From NCBI GenBank assembly GCA_965205535.1, contig CBDBHH010000005.1:1488001-1552000 (forward strand): a stretch of DNA of 64,000 bases. Direction: 5' to 3'. Below the pieces are notes generated by a model. The model was not told the origin of the DNA. It made no database searches and saw only the letters and a program-made list of their open reading frames with translations. Source of the DNA: UBA8079 sp965205535 (lineage in GTDB: Bacteria; Pseudomonadota; Alphaproteobacteria; UBA6615). The position numbers and the translations under genes are program-made. Shown piece by piece: positions 17,142 through 24,128 of this stretch. Each line of letters opens with the position of its first letter. Within the stretch, counting starts at the first letter, position 1.

Positions 17142-17540
17142 CTACGTAAACATTCCGGTCTTGCGCCGCCGCGTGCGGAACAGCCAGGTCAGCAACAGCC
17201 CCGGCACGCCGAACACGAACAGGGCGGGCCAGGTCAGGATTGTCGAGATGACCGGGTGCCAGAGCCAGGGCCCGATCACCGGAATATGCCGCGCGATCGC
17301 GGGTTCGGCGACCTGCAGGCTGGTCTGATGCAATGAGAACCACAGCTCGCCCGCGGCGATCAGGCTCAGCGATCCGGCATCGATGGACGCGAGCACGTCC
17401 CGCGCCAGCACCGCCAGTGCCGCGATCAAAAGTATCCAGCCTATTGTTCGGCCAACTATCATGGCCCCTCGGGCCCCGCGTTTCCGTTTTTCTTTCTTAG
17501 GCTCTGGAACAATACTAACCGCAGTCGGTGCGTCGGACAC
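17142..17540 (-). CDS. small predicted membrane protein
   Basis: A 132-residue protein with a basic N-terminal segment (KKEKRKRGARG), a transmembrane helix at about 28-50, an amphipathic middle part with WFSLHQTSLQVAE, and a second helix at about 95-120 followed by a basic tail (RTRRRKTG). Small two-helix proteins of this type with a PWLWHPV motif are found in alphaproteobacteria, but no function is known to me. It is convergent with lepA and ends 15 bp from it. Confidence 0.65.
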   Translation of the reverse strand: MSDAPTAVSIVPEPKKEKRKRGARGAMIVGRTIGWILLIAALAVLARDVLASIDAGSLSLIAAGELWFSLHQTSLQVAEPAIARHIPVIGPWLWHPVISTILTWPALFVFGVPGLLLTWLFRTRRRKTGMFT

Positions 17541-17621
17541 AAGCCTTACTCCTGTTCAATTTTATGAAACCGCTCGGTGGTTGCCAGCGTGGGTCCGGTC
17601 GGCTATCCAGTGCCCCAGTGC

Positions 17622-17711
17622 GGAGGGGTGGCCGAGTGGCTGAAGGCGCACGCTTGGAAAGCGTGTAAACGGGCGACCGTTTCGAGGGTTCGAATCCCTC
17701 TCCCTCCGCCA
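17622..17711 (+). tRNA. tRNA-Ser (anticodon GGA)
   Basis: A 90-nt class II tRNA. The acceptor GGAGGGG pairs with TCCCTCC, with G as discriminator and an encoded CCA at 17709-17711. The D-arm is GCCGAGTGGCTGAAGGC, the anticodon loop is CTTGGAAAG, and the T-arm is GGGTTCGAATCCC. A long variable arm (ACGGGCGACCGT) confirms serine identity. It marks the left edge of the degraded island, as tRNA-Ser genes often serve as integration sites. Confidence 0.95.
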
Positions 17712-18143
17712 CTTAACGTCCCGCAAACACCCAACCACTGACTGTTTTTCAGACGTGCCGTATTTCGTCCGTCGCTTCCGTGGGTTAGCGCGATAGCGCG
17801 CGATGCAACTGCCGGCAGAGACGAACCTGGTGCGCCAATTGTCACAGCAATCGCGTGAAAGTCTCTTAGCGCTGTTTTGGTGGTACGACAGACATTCGTC
17901 GCAGAGACGTTGAATCGTGTGAGTCTAAGCCGTGTGTTTGCGGCAGTGACCCGTTCGATGCCTACGTTATTGTGACCGGTGATGTTCAGGCGTTGCTTTG
18001 TCCGCTGCGTGAGATTGGACGGGTGGATGCAAGACTGAGGGTTGGCTCATTCATAGCGAGATTCTCGCATTCTACGACTCACTCACGATAAGCCTAAGTT
18101 CTTAAGTCCAACGCAAACCATACGATTGCAGGGAGTATGAAGG
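17712..18143. other. 432-bp gene-free stretch at the island's left edge
   Basis: The region immediately after the tRNA holds no convincing ORF on either strand and its base composition is more even than the core genome. I see no recognisable integrase remnant, and no second copy of the tRNA 3' end within it. It is probably scar sequence from an old integration. Confidence 0.5.
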
Positions 18144-18494
18144 ATGGACGGTCGCGGACTTGTAGTGGTGATCTCGGAGCTTTCCGCTCTTTTGGACACG
18201 CAACTTTACGACGGTATCTCGATCACGAATGTTCATGAGTGGATTGACGCGGGAAGTGTTCTGAGATCGCTGACGGAACTGGGCGGTACCGACACAGATT
18301 TCAGCGTCGTCCTCGAGTCCAATGTCTACGGCGATTTTGAAGATAAGTATGAGGCCGCGTTACAGGCGGTAAAAGGTGGGTACGCCGGCGATGAACGACG
18401 AAAGTGGGGCATCGAGAATCGCGGGCTTTGTCTACTGATTAGTTGGAGCGCCGACATGTTGCGCGATCCTGAAACCAACTGGTCTAAACTCTAG
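18144..18494 (+). CDS. hypothetical protein
   Basis: A 116-residue acidic protein, with no signal peptide or membrane segment and no motif I recognise. The start ATG at 18144 follows a GGGAGTATGAAGG purine stretch that could serve as ribosome site. A Trp/Asp/Glu-rich middle (NVYGDFEDKYEAALQAVKGG) and a WSADMLRDPETNW end are reminiscent of small cytosolic accessory proteins such as immunity proteins, but that is only an impression. Its GC content is lower than the core genome, in keeping with transfer. Confidence 0.5.
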   Translation: MDGRGLVVVISELSALLDTQLYDGISITNVHEWIDAGSVLRSLTELGGTDTDFSVVLESNVYGDFEDKYEAALQAVKGGYAGDERRKWGIENRGLCLLISWSADMLRDPETNWSKL

Positions 18495-18759
18495 TACAGG
18501 CTATGAGTCATAGGCGCGGTCGCAACGTTGACCCCCTTTTCGAGCAACTCATCCCTATCGTTGTTGATCCTGGATGATCCGCATCAATCCTTCGATCGGG
18601 GCTGCGGATCTGAGGGTTGTTCGCGTCTGATGACCGAGATAGCGATGCCTTTTCGGACAAGATGCGGCCAAGTCCGCTTTGAATGCCAATATCGCCTTGA
18701 GACTTTGGGTGTCTTGACCACATAGCGGCTGTTTAGCAATCAGTTGGTTCTGTGATCGG

Positions 18760-19333
18760 CTATTGAGTAATTCCGAGCAACCTTCGCTGCTCCTCCCAAT
18801 CCACAGGAATGCGTGTTCCGATGGCGAGCTGTTTTGCGGTCAACTCCAGCGGATGATGGTCGTTCAGGAATGTGGTGACGATATCAGGGCTGAGAAAGCT
18901 GAGCCGAAGGATCCTGGTGAAGTAGGAGCTTCCGACGCCTACTTCGGCGGCGAGGTCAGACATGGACTTTCCTCCTCCCTGTAGCAGTAGTTCACGATAT
19001 TTGTGGGCCTGAGCGAGAACCCGATGGAGGCTGTGATCGGGCTTGCGCCGAGCGCCGCTGTCTTCTCCCTGAATTAAGAGCCGTGCTTCCATGCCTGTTC
19101 GTTTGGAGCAGGTTGACACGGACAACACGATGCTGGTCCCATCGTTGGCGTCCGATGATGAACGTTCCTCGGGATTGTTGCCGTCCTGTTCGATCCCGTT
19201 AATTCGATCGGGATGAATATGGATATTGATAGCCTCGCCTAGAACATCGATGCGCCCGACAATGGTCCGGAGGATCCCGCGTTGTTGCGGAGTGGTAAGC
19301 CCGGACCAGGATGTGGTGAGCTCTGCTGCTCGG
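18760..19333 (-). pseudogene. C-terminal remnant of a large serine recombinase
   Basis: From the left end of the IS3 element the minus strand is open without a start codon and encodes about 190 residues. The first part (ELTTSWSGLTTPQQRG, then IVGRIDVLGEAINIHIHP) resembles the C-terminal region of large serine site-specific recombinases. The last part (SDLAAEVGVGSSYFTRILRL, then LAIGTRIPVDWEEQRRLLG) is the HTH-containing tail found in alphaproteobacterial relatives. The resolvase catalytic domain with the active Ser is missing. A Met at 19128 could start a 122-residue product, but the frame clearly continues upstream. It was probably the island's integrase. Confidence 0.75.
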
Positions 19334-19406
19334 TGTCCGTCGTCATATAAAATGGGACATCAGAGTGGTTTGAGCATTGGAGTCTCTGGCTCGTTTGTGT
19401 GATTGA

Positions 19407-20387
19407 TTATGCGGCTTGTTTCTGATGTTGCAAGCGGCGTTGTTTGATTGTGTTTTTCTTAATCTTTTCCCTTTCTCTGAGAATTGCTTTGTCGCGGCCG
19501 AAGTAGACGTCGACTGGTGTGACGTTGTTCAGGCTCTCGTGGTAGCGCCGGTTGTTGTAGTATTCGACGAAGGCCCCGATCTGGCGTTCAAGATCGCCTG
19601 GCAGATAGTAATTCTCCAGCAGAACCCGGTTCTTCATGGTCTGGTGCCAGCGTTCGATTTTGCCTTGGGTTTGTGGGTGGAACGGCGCGCCGCGAACATG
19701 CGTCATTTTTTGATCCTCCAACCAGTTGGCCAGATCGCCGGAGATGTAGCATGAACCGTTGTCGCTGAGCAGACGTGGCTTGTGACGCACAACCGCCTGG
19801 TCGCAACCAGACGCCGTCAGCGCCAGCTCGATCGTGTCTGTCACGTCCTCAGCACGCATGTTGGTGCAAAGCTTCCACGCAATGATGTAGCGGCTGTAAT
19901 CATCGAGGATCGTGCTCAGATAATACCAGCCCCAGCCAATGATCTTGAAGTAGGTGAAGTCTGTTTGCCACATCTCGTTGATGGCCGTGGTTTTGTCGGT
20001 GAACTCGTCGGCAGCTTTGATCACCATGTAGTCTGGCGCGGTGATGAGGTCAGCTGCTTTGAGAATGCGATAAGCTGATGATTCAGAGACAAAATACCGC
20101 CTCTCATCCGTGTATTTGACCGCCAGTTCCCGTGTGGTCAGCGCCTCATGTTCCAGCGCGAACTCGATCAGGTCATCACGACGAGCATCAGGGATGCGGT
20201 TCCAGACCGATCCTGGGCGTGGGGATTTGTCAGCCAGTCCATCCAGGCCGCCGTCAATATAGAGATCATACCATCGGTAGAATGTCGTGCGTGGGATGCC
20301 CAGCATGTCGAGGGTTTGTTTCACCGGCAGATGTGATCCCTCAACGGTGCGGATGATCTCCAGTTTCTCAGACGCAGGGTATCTCAT
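19407..20387 (-). CDS. IS3-family transposase OrfB (DDE integrase)
   Basis: A 326-residue transposase catalytic subunit. An N-terminal HTH (RTVEGSHLPVKQTLDMLGI) precedes the retroviral-type integrase core. The DDE triad is visible: Asp in WQTDFTYF near 140, Asp in LLSDNGSCY near 207 and Glu in GKIERWHQ near 244. The start ATG overlaps the orfA stop in ATGA, so it is expressed by reinitiation or by a frameshift fusion as in other IS3 elements. The ORF looks intact. Confidence 0.9.
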   Translation of the reverse strand: MRYPASEKLEIIRTVEGSHLPVKQTLDMLGIPRTTFYRWYDLYIDGGLDGLADKSPRPGSVWNRIPDARRDDLIEFALEHEALTTRELAVKYTDERRYFVSESSAYRILKAADLITAPDYMVIKAADEFTDKTTAINEMWQTDFTYFKIIGWGWYYLSTILDDYSRYIIAWKLCTNMRAEDVTDTIELALTASGCDQAVVRHKPRLLSDNGSCYISGDLANWLEDQKMTHVRGAPFHPQTQGKIERWHQTMKNRVLLENYYLPGDLERQIGAFVEYYNNRRYHESLNNVTPVDVYFGRDKAILREREKIKKNTIKQRRLQHQKQAA

Positions 20388-20758
20388 TCCTCGAACTCCC
20401 CAGCCCCTGTCATGCTTTTTTTGAGCAGACGGTTCTCAAGGGTGAGATCGGCAACGCATTCCTTTAATGCCAGCGACTCCGAGCGCAGATCCTTCACTTC
20501 GGGCGGCGTAGCCTGCCGTGCCGTGTCACCAGATAACCGGCGCTTGCCAGCTTCGAGAAATTCCTTGGACCAGCTATAATACAGGCTCTCGGCAATCCCC
20601 TCGCGGCGGCACAGCACCGAGATGCTTTCCTCGCCACGCAGGCCCGCCAAGACGATGCGGATTTTCTCTTCAGCTGAATAGGTTTGCCGCGTCTTGCGGC
20701 GGATGTTCTTAACCACCTTGCCGGCGGCGTCTTTCGATGTCTGGGGCTTCTTCGTCAT
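20384..20758 (-). CDS. IS3-family transposase OrfA (HTH subunit)
   Basis: A 124-residue DNA-binding subunit. An HTH_Tnp_1 domain runs from YSAEEKIRIVLAGLRGEES to RREGIAESLYYSWSKEFLEAG, and is followed by a leucine-zipper-like coiled coil (RSESLALKECVADLTLENRLLKKS) that mediates multimerisation with OrfB. It is complete, and 4 bp overlap OrfB. Confidence 0.9.
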   Translation of the reverse strand: MTKKPQTSKDAAGKVVKNIRRKTRQTYSAEEKIRIVLAGLRGEESISVLCRREGIAESLYYSWSKEFLEAGKRRLSGDTARQATPPEVKDLRSESLALKECVADLTLENRLLKKSMTGAGEFEE

Positions 20759-20843
20759 CTCGATCTCCTAATCGATAAGATGAACCAGAAATCCTCCGTT
20801 ATTCAAATCCTCAATTCTGTCCCACGGGTGCTGACGTCAGACA

Positions 20844-20980
20844 AACAGGACCTTCGCATACCGGCCCATGGAGACGCCGGGGTCTCCCCTTTCTATCCTG
20901 GAAAGGGTAATCGGGCTGATCGAGGCGCGCTCGGCAAGCAGGGCTGCCGGCAAGCGCCGAGGTCGTGACAACGAAGAGCA
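20844..20980 (-). pseudogene. fragment of an XRE-family HTH (HipB-like antitoxin) gene
   Basis: Read on the minus strand, a frame without its own start encodes RRLPAALLAERASISP, then LSRIERGDPGVSMGRYAKVLF. This is the helix-turn-helix of XRE regulators usually paired with HipA-like kinases. The C-terminal part is cut off at the IS3 right end, and the N-terminus is cut by the palindrome at 20983. No hipA is seen nearby. The sequence on the other side of the IS is a recombinase remnant, so the lost half was deleted rather than displaced. Confidence 0.6.
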
Positions 20981-20982
20981 CC

Positions 20983-21022
20983 TTAACATCTTCCCCATCC
21001 TTCAGGGTGGGGAAGATGTTAA
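20983..21022. repeat. solo 40-bp palindrome matching the IS200/IS605 right-end hairpin
   Basis: The arms TTAACATCTTCCCCATCC and GGGTGGGGAAGATGTTAA flank a TTCA loop, with one G-T mismatch. Its right 30 bp are identical to 24816-24845, the right end of the IS200/IS605-type element in this island. It looks like a transposase-less palindrome-associated element (PATE/MITE-like) or a solo end. Confidence 0.7.
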
Positions 21023-21105
21023 ACCAATCTGTATCTGTCCTTCTTGCATGTGACGACGGTAACGATAGGATTCGTGCGGACCCAAGCGGAAAAACGCCAT
21101 GGTGC

Positions 21106-21122
21106 AAATTTGTCAAAAATTT
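21106..21122. promoter_or_regulatory. AAATTT direct repeats upstream of the Xre-RES pair
   Basis: AAATTT occurs at 21106-21111 and 21117-21122, one helical turn apart, followed by a -10-like TATATT at 21125-21130. Xre-RES operons are usually autoregulated by the antitoxin, so this is a candidate operator and promoter. A good -35 is not visible. Confidence 0.3.
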
Positions 21123-21191
21123 CCTATATTAACAGGGACTTGCGGTTCGGCCCGCGCCGATAGCGCGGCTGCAGCCCAAGGGGAGATTACC

Positions 21192-21914
21192 TTGAGCGAC
21201 GAGTACACCCAATCCGACGACGGCACGATCGAGGAGATACCGATCCTCAATGCGGCGACACATCGCCCGCGTGAGGGCGTGATTATCGCCGCCGGCGAGC
21301 CTTTCCGGCTGGCCGTCGCCAAACATGTGGAGTTCGAATATTCCGCGCTCAAAGAGGCGAGCGGAATCATGCGCCTTATCGTGGTGTACGGCCCGATGTC
21401 AGGTACGGGCATTGTTGGCAAATTGCTCCACCGCCTCTTCAGTCCAACCGACGATCTCCTGAAGCATATTTCCCTCGAGGCCAACGAAAGTGTCGCGCGG
21501 CCGGAACCGTTCACGAGATACGCTCGCGAGCAAGCGCTTGAGGAATTCAGGGCGATTGTGGAGTCCGACATGACCGACCGTGCGCTCGAGCACAACATGG
21601 TGCCCGGCGGGCTGGTCGTTCATCTGGATGCGCTGGGTCTCGATCCAGCCCTGGTGGCGGAAATATCAAACGCCGGACGAATTGACTCGAACCTGGCATT
21701 CACCGGCTCCGGCGCAGACCTGATGGTCCGGTGTATCCGAATTGCCTGGCTGGCATACAACACGTTCGGGAATCGAGAGAAAACGCGTGCCTGGCTTACG
21801 CGGCCCAGCCACGCCTTCAGGAACCAGGCCCCTTACCGGCTGCTTGCGTCAGAAGCGGGGGGGCGTCTCCTCGAGAACCATCTGAATCGCATAAGGCACG
21901 GCATCGCCGCCTGA
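21192..21914 (+). CDS. Xre/MbcA/ParS-type (DUF2384) antitoxin with long N-terminal extension
   Basis: A 240-residue protein starting at TTG 21192, which is preceded by AAGGGGAG. An upstream ATG at 21099 would give 271 residues but lacks a ribosome site. The C-terminal 60 residues (NREKTRAWLTRPSHAF, then PYRLLASEAGGRLLENHLNRI) are the DUF2384 toxin-binding domain found in antitoxins of RES toxins. Usual partners are about 130-160 residues with an N-terminal Xre HTH. Here the first about 175 residues have no HTH I can recognise. The stop overlaps the toxin start as TGATG, the normal TA arrangement. Confidence 0.75.
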   Translation: MSDEYTQSDDGTIEEIPILNAATHRPREGVIIAAGEPFRLAVAKHVEFEYSALKEASGIMRLIVVYGPMSGTGIVGKLLHRLFSPTDDLLKHISLEANESVARPEPFTRYAREQALEEFRAIVESDMTDRALEHNMVPGGLVVHLDALGLDPALVAEISNAGRIDSNLAFTGSGADLMVRCIRIAWLAYNTFGNREKTRAWLTRPSHAFRNQAPYRLLASEAGGRLLENHLNRIRHGIAA

Positions 21915-22417
21915 TGCGCGTCTGGCGCCTAACGCTCGCTCCCTACGCAGATCTCCAGGGGCTCGGTGGACTGTACGGCAGCGGCCGTTGGCACACCCAA
22001 GGTCGGCAGGTCGTTTATACCGCTAGTTCTCTCGCGCTCGCGTCCCTGGAGTATTTGGTCCACCTCGGCGTGATGCCGGGGCAGGTGCCCGATGATCTCG
22101 TACGGCTCGAGATCCACATCCCGGACCAACTGGCCCAAACGCGCATTGAGGAGCGAAGCACTCTGCCGTCAGGCTGGGAAGACCCCTACGCAGGCGGGCG
22201 AGTTTGTCAGCCGCTGGGCAATGCCTGGTTGGCAGACAGGAACGGGCCCGCGGTTCTCTCGGTGCCTTCGGCGATCATCGCGGAGGAGCGGAACTACCTG
22301 ATCAATCCCCTGTTCCCGGATGCGGGAGCGATCGAGATCATCGGGACCGAACCGTTCGAATATGAAGCGCGCATTATCAAGATGTACGAGGACCAGTACC
22401 GGCACAACATGCCTTGA
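21914..22417 (+). CDS. RES-domain toxin (predicted NAD+-degrading)
   Basis: A 167-residue RES toxin. Characterised members degrade NAD+ by phosphorolysis or hydrolysis in the cytoplasm and halt growth. The conserved Arg is in GSGRWHTQG (about 27), the Glu in ALASLEYLVHLG (about 48) and the Ser in AVLSVPSAII (about 116), followed by EERNYLINPLFPDA, the family's NxLxNPxHPD-like motif. It is translationally coupled to the DUF2384 antitoxin. All three namesake residues are present, so it is probably active. Confidence 0.85.
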   Translation: MRVWRLTLAPYADLQGLGGLYGSGRWHTQGRQVVYTASSLALASLEYLVHLGVMPGQVPDDLVRLEIHIPDQLAQTRIEERSTLPSGWEDPYAGGRVCQPLGNAWLADRNGPAVLSVPSAIIAEERNYLINPLFPDAGAIEIIGTEPFEYEARIIKMYEDQYRHNMP

Positions 22418-22509
22418 GCACTACCCCTTTTTGGGAAACGCCTGCGCCCGCCAGGGATGACATGATGCGTCCGCCAATGCGGGTTTATCCTGGGGGGCGG
22501 AGGAGCAAG

Positions 22510-22553
22510 AAAAGGCTCCGAGGACGAGAGACGCTGTCCTCGGAGCCTTTTTT
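22510..22553 (+). terminator. strong rho-independent terminator
   Basis: A perfect 16-bp stem, AAAAGGCTCCGAGGAC / GTCCTCGGAGCCTTTT, with a 9-nt loop and a T run. It closes the Xre-RES transcription unit about 95 bp after its stop and insulates the next pair. Confidence 0.92.
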
Positions 22554-22751
22554 CGCAACCGGTTGACCGTTGGTTCCAACGAGCTGCTGACGTGCCGTTG
22601 GGGGACTGCACGCCAAAATCCCGACCCGCTGGGTATGGCGCGGGCCGGCCCCTGGCAGCGCGAACCTATCTGGCGGCCGCCTGGTGACAGGAACCTTCTG
22701 ACAAGACAGGCGTCTGGAATATTCTCCGGACGAGGTAGGTTGCTGGCGTCT

Positions 22752-22780
22752 TGCGTTGCGCATGTGAGTGACTTATATTC
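22752..22780 (+). promoter_or_regulatory. sigma70-type promoter of the MNT-HEPN pair
   Basis: TTGCGT at 22752-22757 and TATATT at 22775-22780 are 17 bp apart. The start point would fall at about 22786-22788, on the ATG itself, so the message may be leaderless. No ribosome site precedes the ATG. Confidence 0.5.
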
Positions 22781-22785
22781 AACGC

Positions 22786-23229
22786 ATGTTAACCGCAGCT
22801 GAAAGAACACGACGCTACGAGGCCCGGCGCCAGGAACAAGGCATCCGGAAGGTACACGTATTTGTGCCGGAAAACCGGGCAGAGGAGCTGAAAGATATCG
22901 CTTCTCGCATGCGCAACGAGCATCTTGACGCCCTGGAGCGTGAACGTATTGTGAGTGACTTACGGCGGATGAGGAGGCGCCTGCAGCGCGGCGGTGTTCG
23001 TGGGCTCACACTGTTCGGGAGCCTGGCGCGCGGGGAGGCCGGCCCGTCGAGCGATATCGATCTGGCAGCCGATATAGATCCTGACGCCAAGCTGACCCTG
23101 CTCGATATCATCGCCCTGGAGCAGGAGCTCGAGGAGAAGTTCGCGCGCAAGGTTGACGTGGTTTCAGCCGGCGGACTGAAGCCGGATATTCTCGCGGCCA
23201 TTGCCGAAGATGGCATCAGGGTTTTCTGA
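22786..23229 (+). CDS. mntA: MNT-type nucleotidyltransferase antitoxin with N-terminal RHH-like segment
   Basis: A 147-residue antitoxin of the MNT-HEPN (MntA-HepT) system. MntA-type proteins silence the HEPN toxin by AMPylation. The minimal nucleotidyltransferase motif is complete: GS at about 77-78, ten residues, then DID at about 89-91, with a further acidic residue in KVDVVS. The first about 50 residues (AERTRRYEARRQEQG, then VHVFVPENRAEELKDIASRM) look like a ribbon-helix-helix DNA-binding module, which would let the protein also repress its promoter. A GTG at 22768 is possible but lies on the promoter -10. It overlaps the toxin start. Confidence 0.8.
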   Translation: MLTAAERTRRYEARRQEQGIRKVHVFVPENRAEELKDIASRMRNEHLDALERERIVSDLRRMRRRLQRGGVRGLTLFGSLARGEAGPSSDIDLAADIDPDAKLTLLDIIALEQELEEKFARKVDVVSAGGLKPDILAAIAEDGIRVF

Positions 23230-23588
23230 TGGGGACCAAGCGCCCACGTCAGCGTTACCAGGATATCCTCGATGCCTGCGCGACGATCGCGCGGTATATC
23301 GAGGGCTGCACGAAAGAAGATTGGGACCGAGACAGCATGCGACGCGATGCCGTCGAACGGCAGCTGCTCCTGCTCGCAGAAGCGGCCGTCAAGCTTGACG
23401 AAGTGGCCAAGGTGGATATTCCGGACCAGCCGTGGGAGCAGATGCGTGGGCTCGGCAACCGGCTCCGCCACGAGTATGACAAGATCGATTCAGATCTGAT
23501 CTGGAACCTTGTCTCTGAGGATCTGCTTTCAAAACTCGCACAAGACGTGGAGCGCCATCTCGCGCGAACTGACGCCCCTCCAGCGTAG
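23229..23588 (+). CDS. hepT: HEPN (DUF86/HepT-like) toxin, catalytic Arg replaced
   Basis: A 119-residue all-alpha HEPN protein of the DUF86 type, which in the family acts as an RNase or AMPylation target in MNT-HEPN toxin-antitoxin systems. The start ATG overlaps the antitoxin stop (TGATG). The usual catalytic motif R-x4-H-x-Y appears as G-N-R-L-R-H-E-Y near 77-84, that is, the leading Arg is Gly. The nearest upstream Arg is seven residues from the His, outside the usual R-x(4-6)-H spacing. The toxin may therefore be weakened or dead, or may use another Arg. Confidence 0.8.
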   Translation: MGTKRPRQRYQDILDACATIARYIEGCTKEDWDRDSMRRDAVERQLLLLAEAAVKLDEVAKVDIPDQPWEQMRGLGNRLRHEYDKIDSDLIWNLVSEDLLSKLAQDVERHLARTDAPPA

Positions 23589-23663
23589 TCAACATGCCGC
23601 GCGCGGGTTCTCTAAACCGCACATATATGTTGACCTTTACGTGCGCGAAACTACCCTCTAACC

Positions 23664-23753
23664 ATGAACCACAAAGAGCTCGAGCAGGCGCTCCGTAAGC
23701 TTGGTGCCCGCATCGAGGCCAAAGACAAGGGCAGCGGACACGTCACCGAATAA
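23664..23753 (+). pseudogene. small ORF split by the IS200/IS605 element (HicA-like N-terminus)
   Basis: The ATG at 23664 opens a frame of 29 codons, ending with a stop supplied by the mobile element. The peptide (MNHKELEQALRKLGARIEA, then KDKGSGHVTE) resembles the N-terminus of HicA-type dsRBD-fold toxins, at low confidence. Joining 23750 to 24846, which removes the element, continues the frame as EIKNEREKAKPEL and ends at a TGA overlapping the ATG of the next gene at 24884. The ancestral ORF would thus have been about 42 codons and coupled to that gene. Confidence 0.5.
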
Positions 23754-23796
23754 TTGGCGCGAAGCCCCGGCGTTCAGGCCGGGGAGGGATAGCCTT

Positions 23797-24099
23797 TTAT
23801 GGGTTTTTCGGGGCTCTCTGAGAGGCGACGTACGTTGCAATTATATCGAGCGGGGCGCCGCCTGACGAGGTTTGAGAGTGCGACTTTGGGCGGGTAGTGG
23901 ACCAGGAGATGGACGTGATCGTCTTCTCCGTCGCACTCGACGAGCGCCGCCCGAAGTCCTCGCACACCCCTGAGAATATTTTGTGCAGGTCTTCAATAGC
24001 CTGAGCGGAGAGCACCTCGCGACGATATTTTGTGACGAAAACCAAATGCACGTGGAGTGCATGAACGACATGTCTGCCGGTGCGATAATCCACTTGCAA
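23797..24099 (-). pseudogene. tnpA: tnpA (Y1 HUH transposase) pseudogene
   Basis: The frame begins with a TTG, after which VHALHVHLVFVTKYRREVLS is the TnpA N-terminus. Near 23950 a one-base shift moves the next segment, including the metal-binding HUH motif (DDHVHLLVHYPP), to another frame. After LSNLV the part with the catalytic Tyr (normally SLKG...SPSYF) is gone. The normal C-terminus (GGAPLDIIATYVASQRAP) resumes in the first frame. The enzyme cannot be active, so the element can move only if helped in trans. Confidence 0.8.
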
Positions 24100-24128
24100 T
24101 ACCTCAGACCAATACCAACATCGGGACT

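Larger units (their letters stand above)
19334..20843 (-). mobile_element. complete IS3-family insertion sequence
   Basis: The element is about 1510 bp. Its ends are related inverted repeats: the right end reads inward TGTCTGACGTCA...TGGGACA, and the left end TGTCCGTCGTCA...TGGGACA. They start with TG and end with CA as usual in IS3. It encodes orfA and orfB on the minus strand. No target duplication is visible (flanks CGG and AAC), and the two flanks belong to different broken genes, so the copy has mediated a deletion or rearrangement. A 239-bp partial copy lies at 26322-26560 in inverted orientation. Confidence 0.85.
22418..22785. other. intergenic region between two toxin-antitoxin pairs
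   Basis: This 368-bp stretch holds the strong terminator at 22510-22553 and, at its end, the promoter of the MNT-HEPN pair. I see no convincing ORF between them. Confidence 0.6.

Noticed and set aside
20983..21022. Rho-independent terminator
   Set aside because: The stem is long but lacks a T run and matches a transposon end instead.
20811..21116. 101-residue minus-strand ORF across the palindrome
   Set aside because: It reads through the palindrome and out of frame through the XRE fragment; the XRE-like sequence is in another frame.
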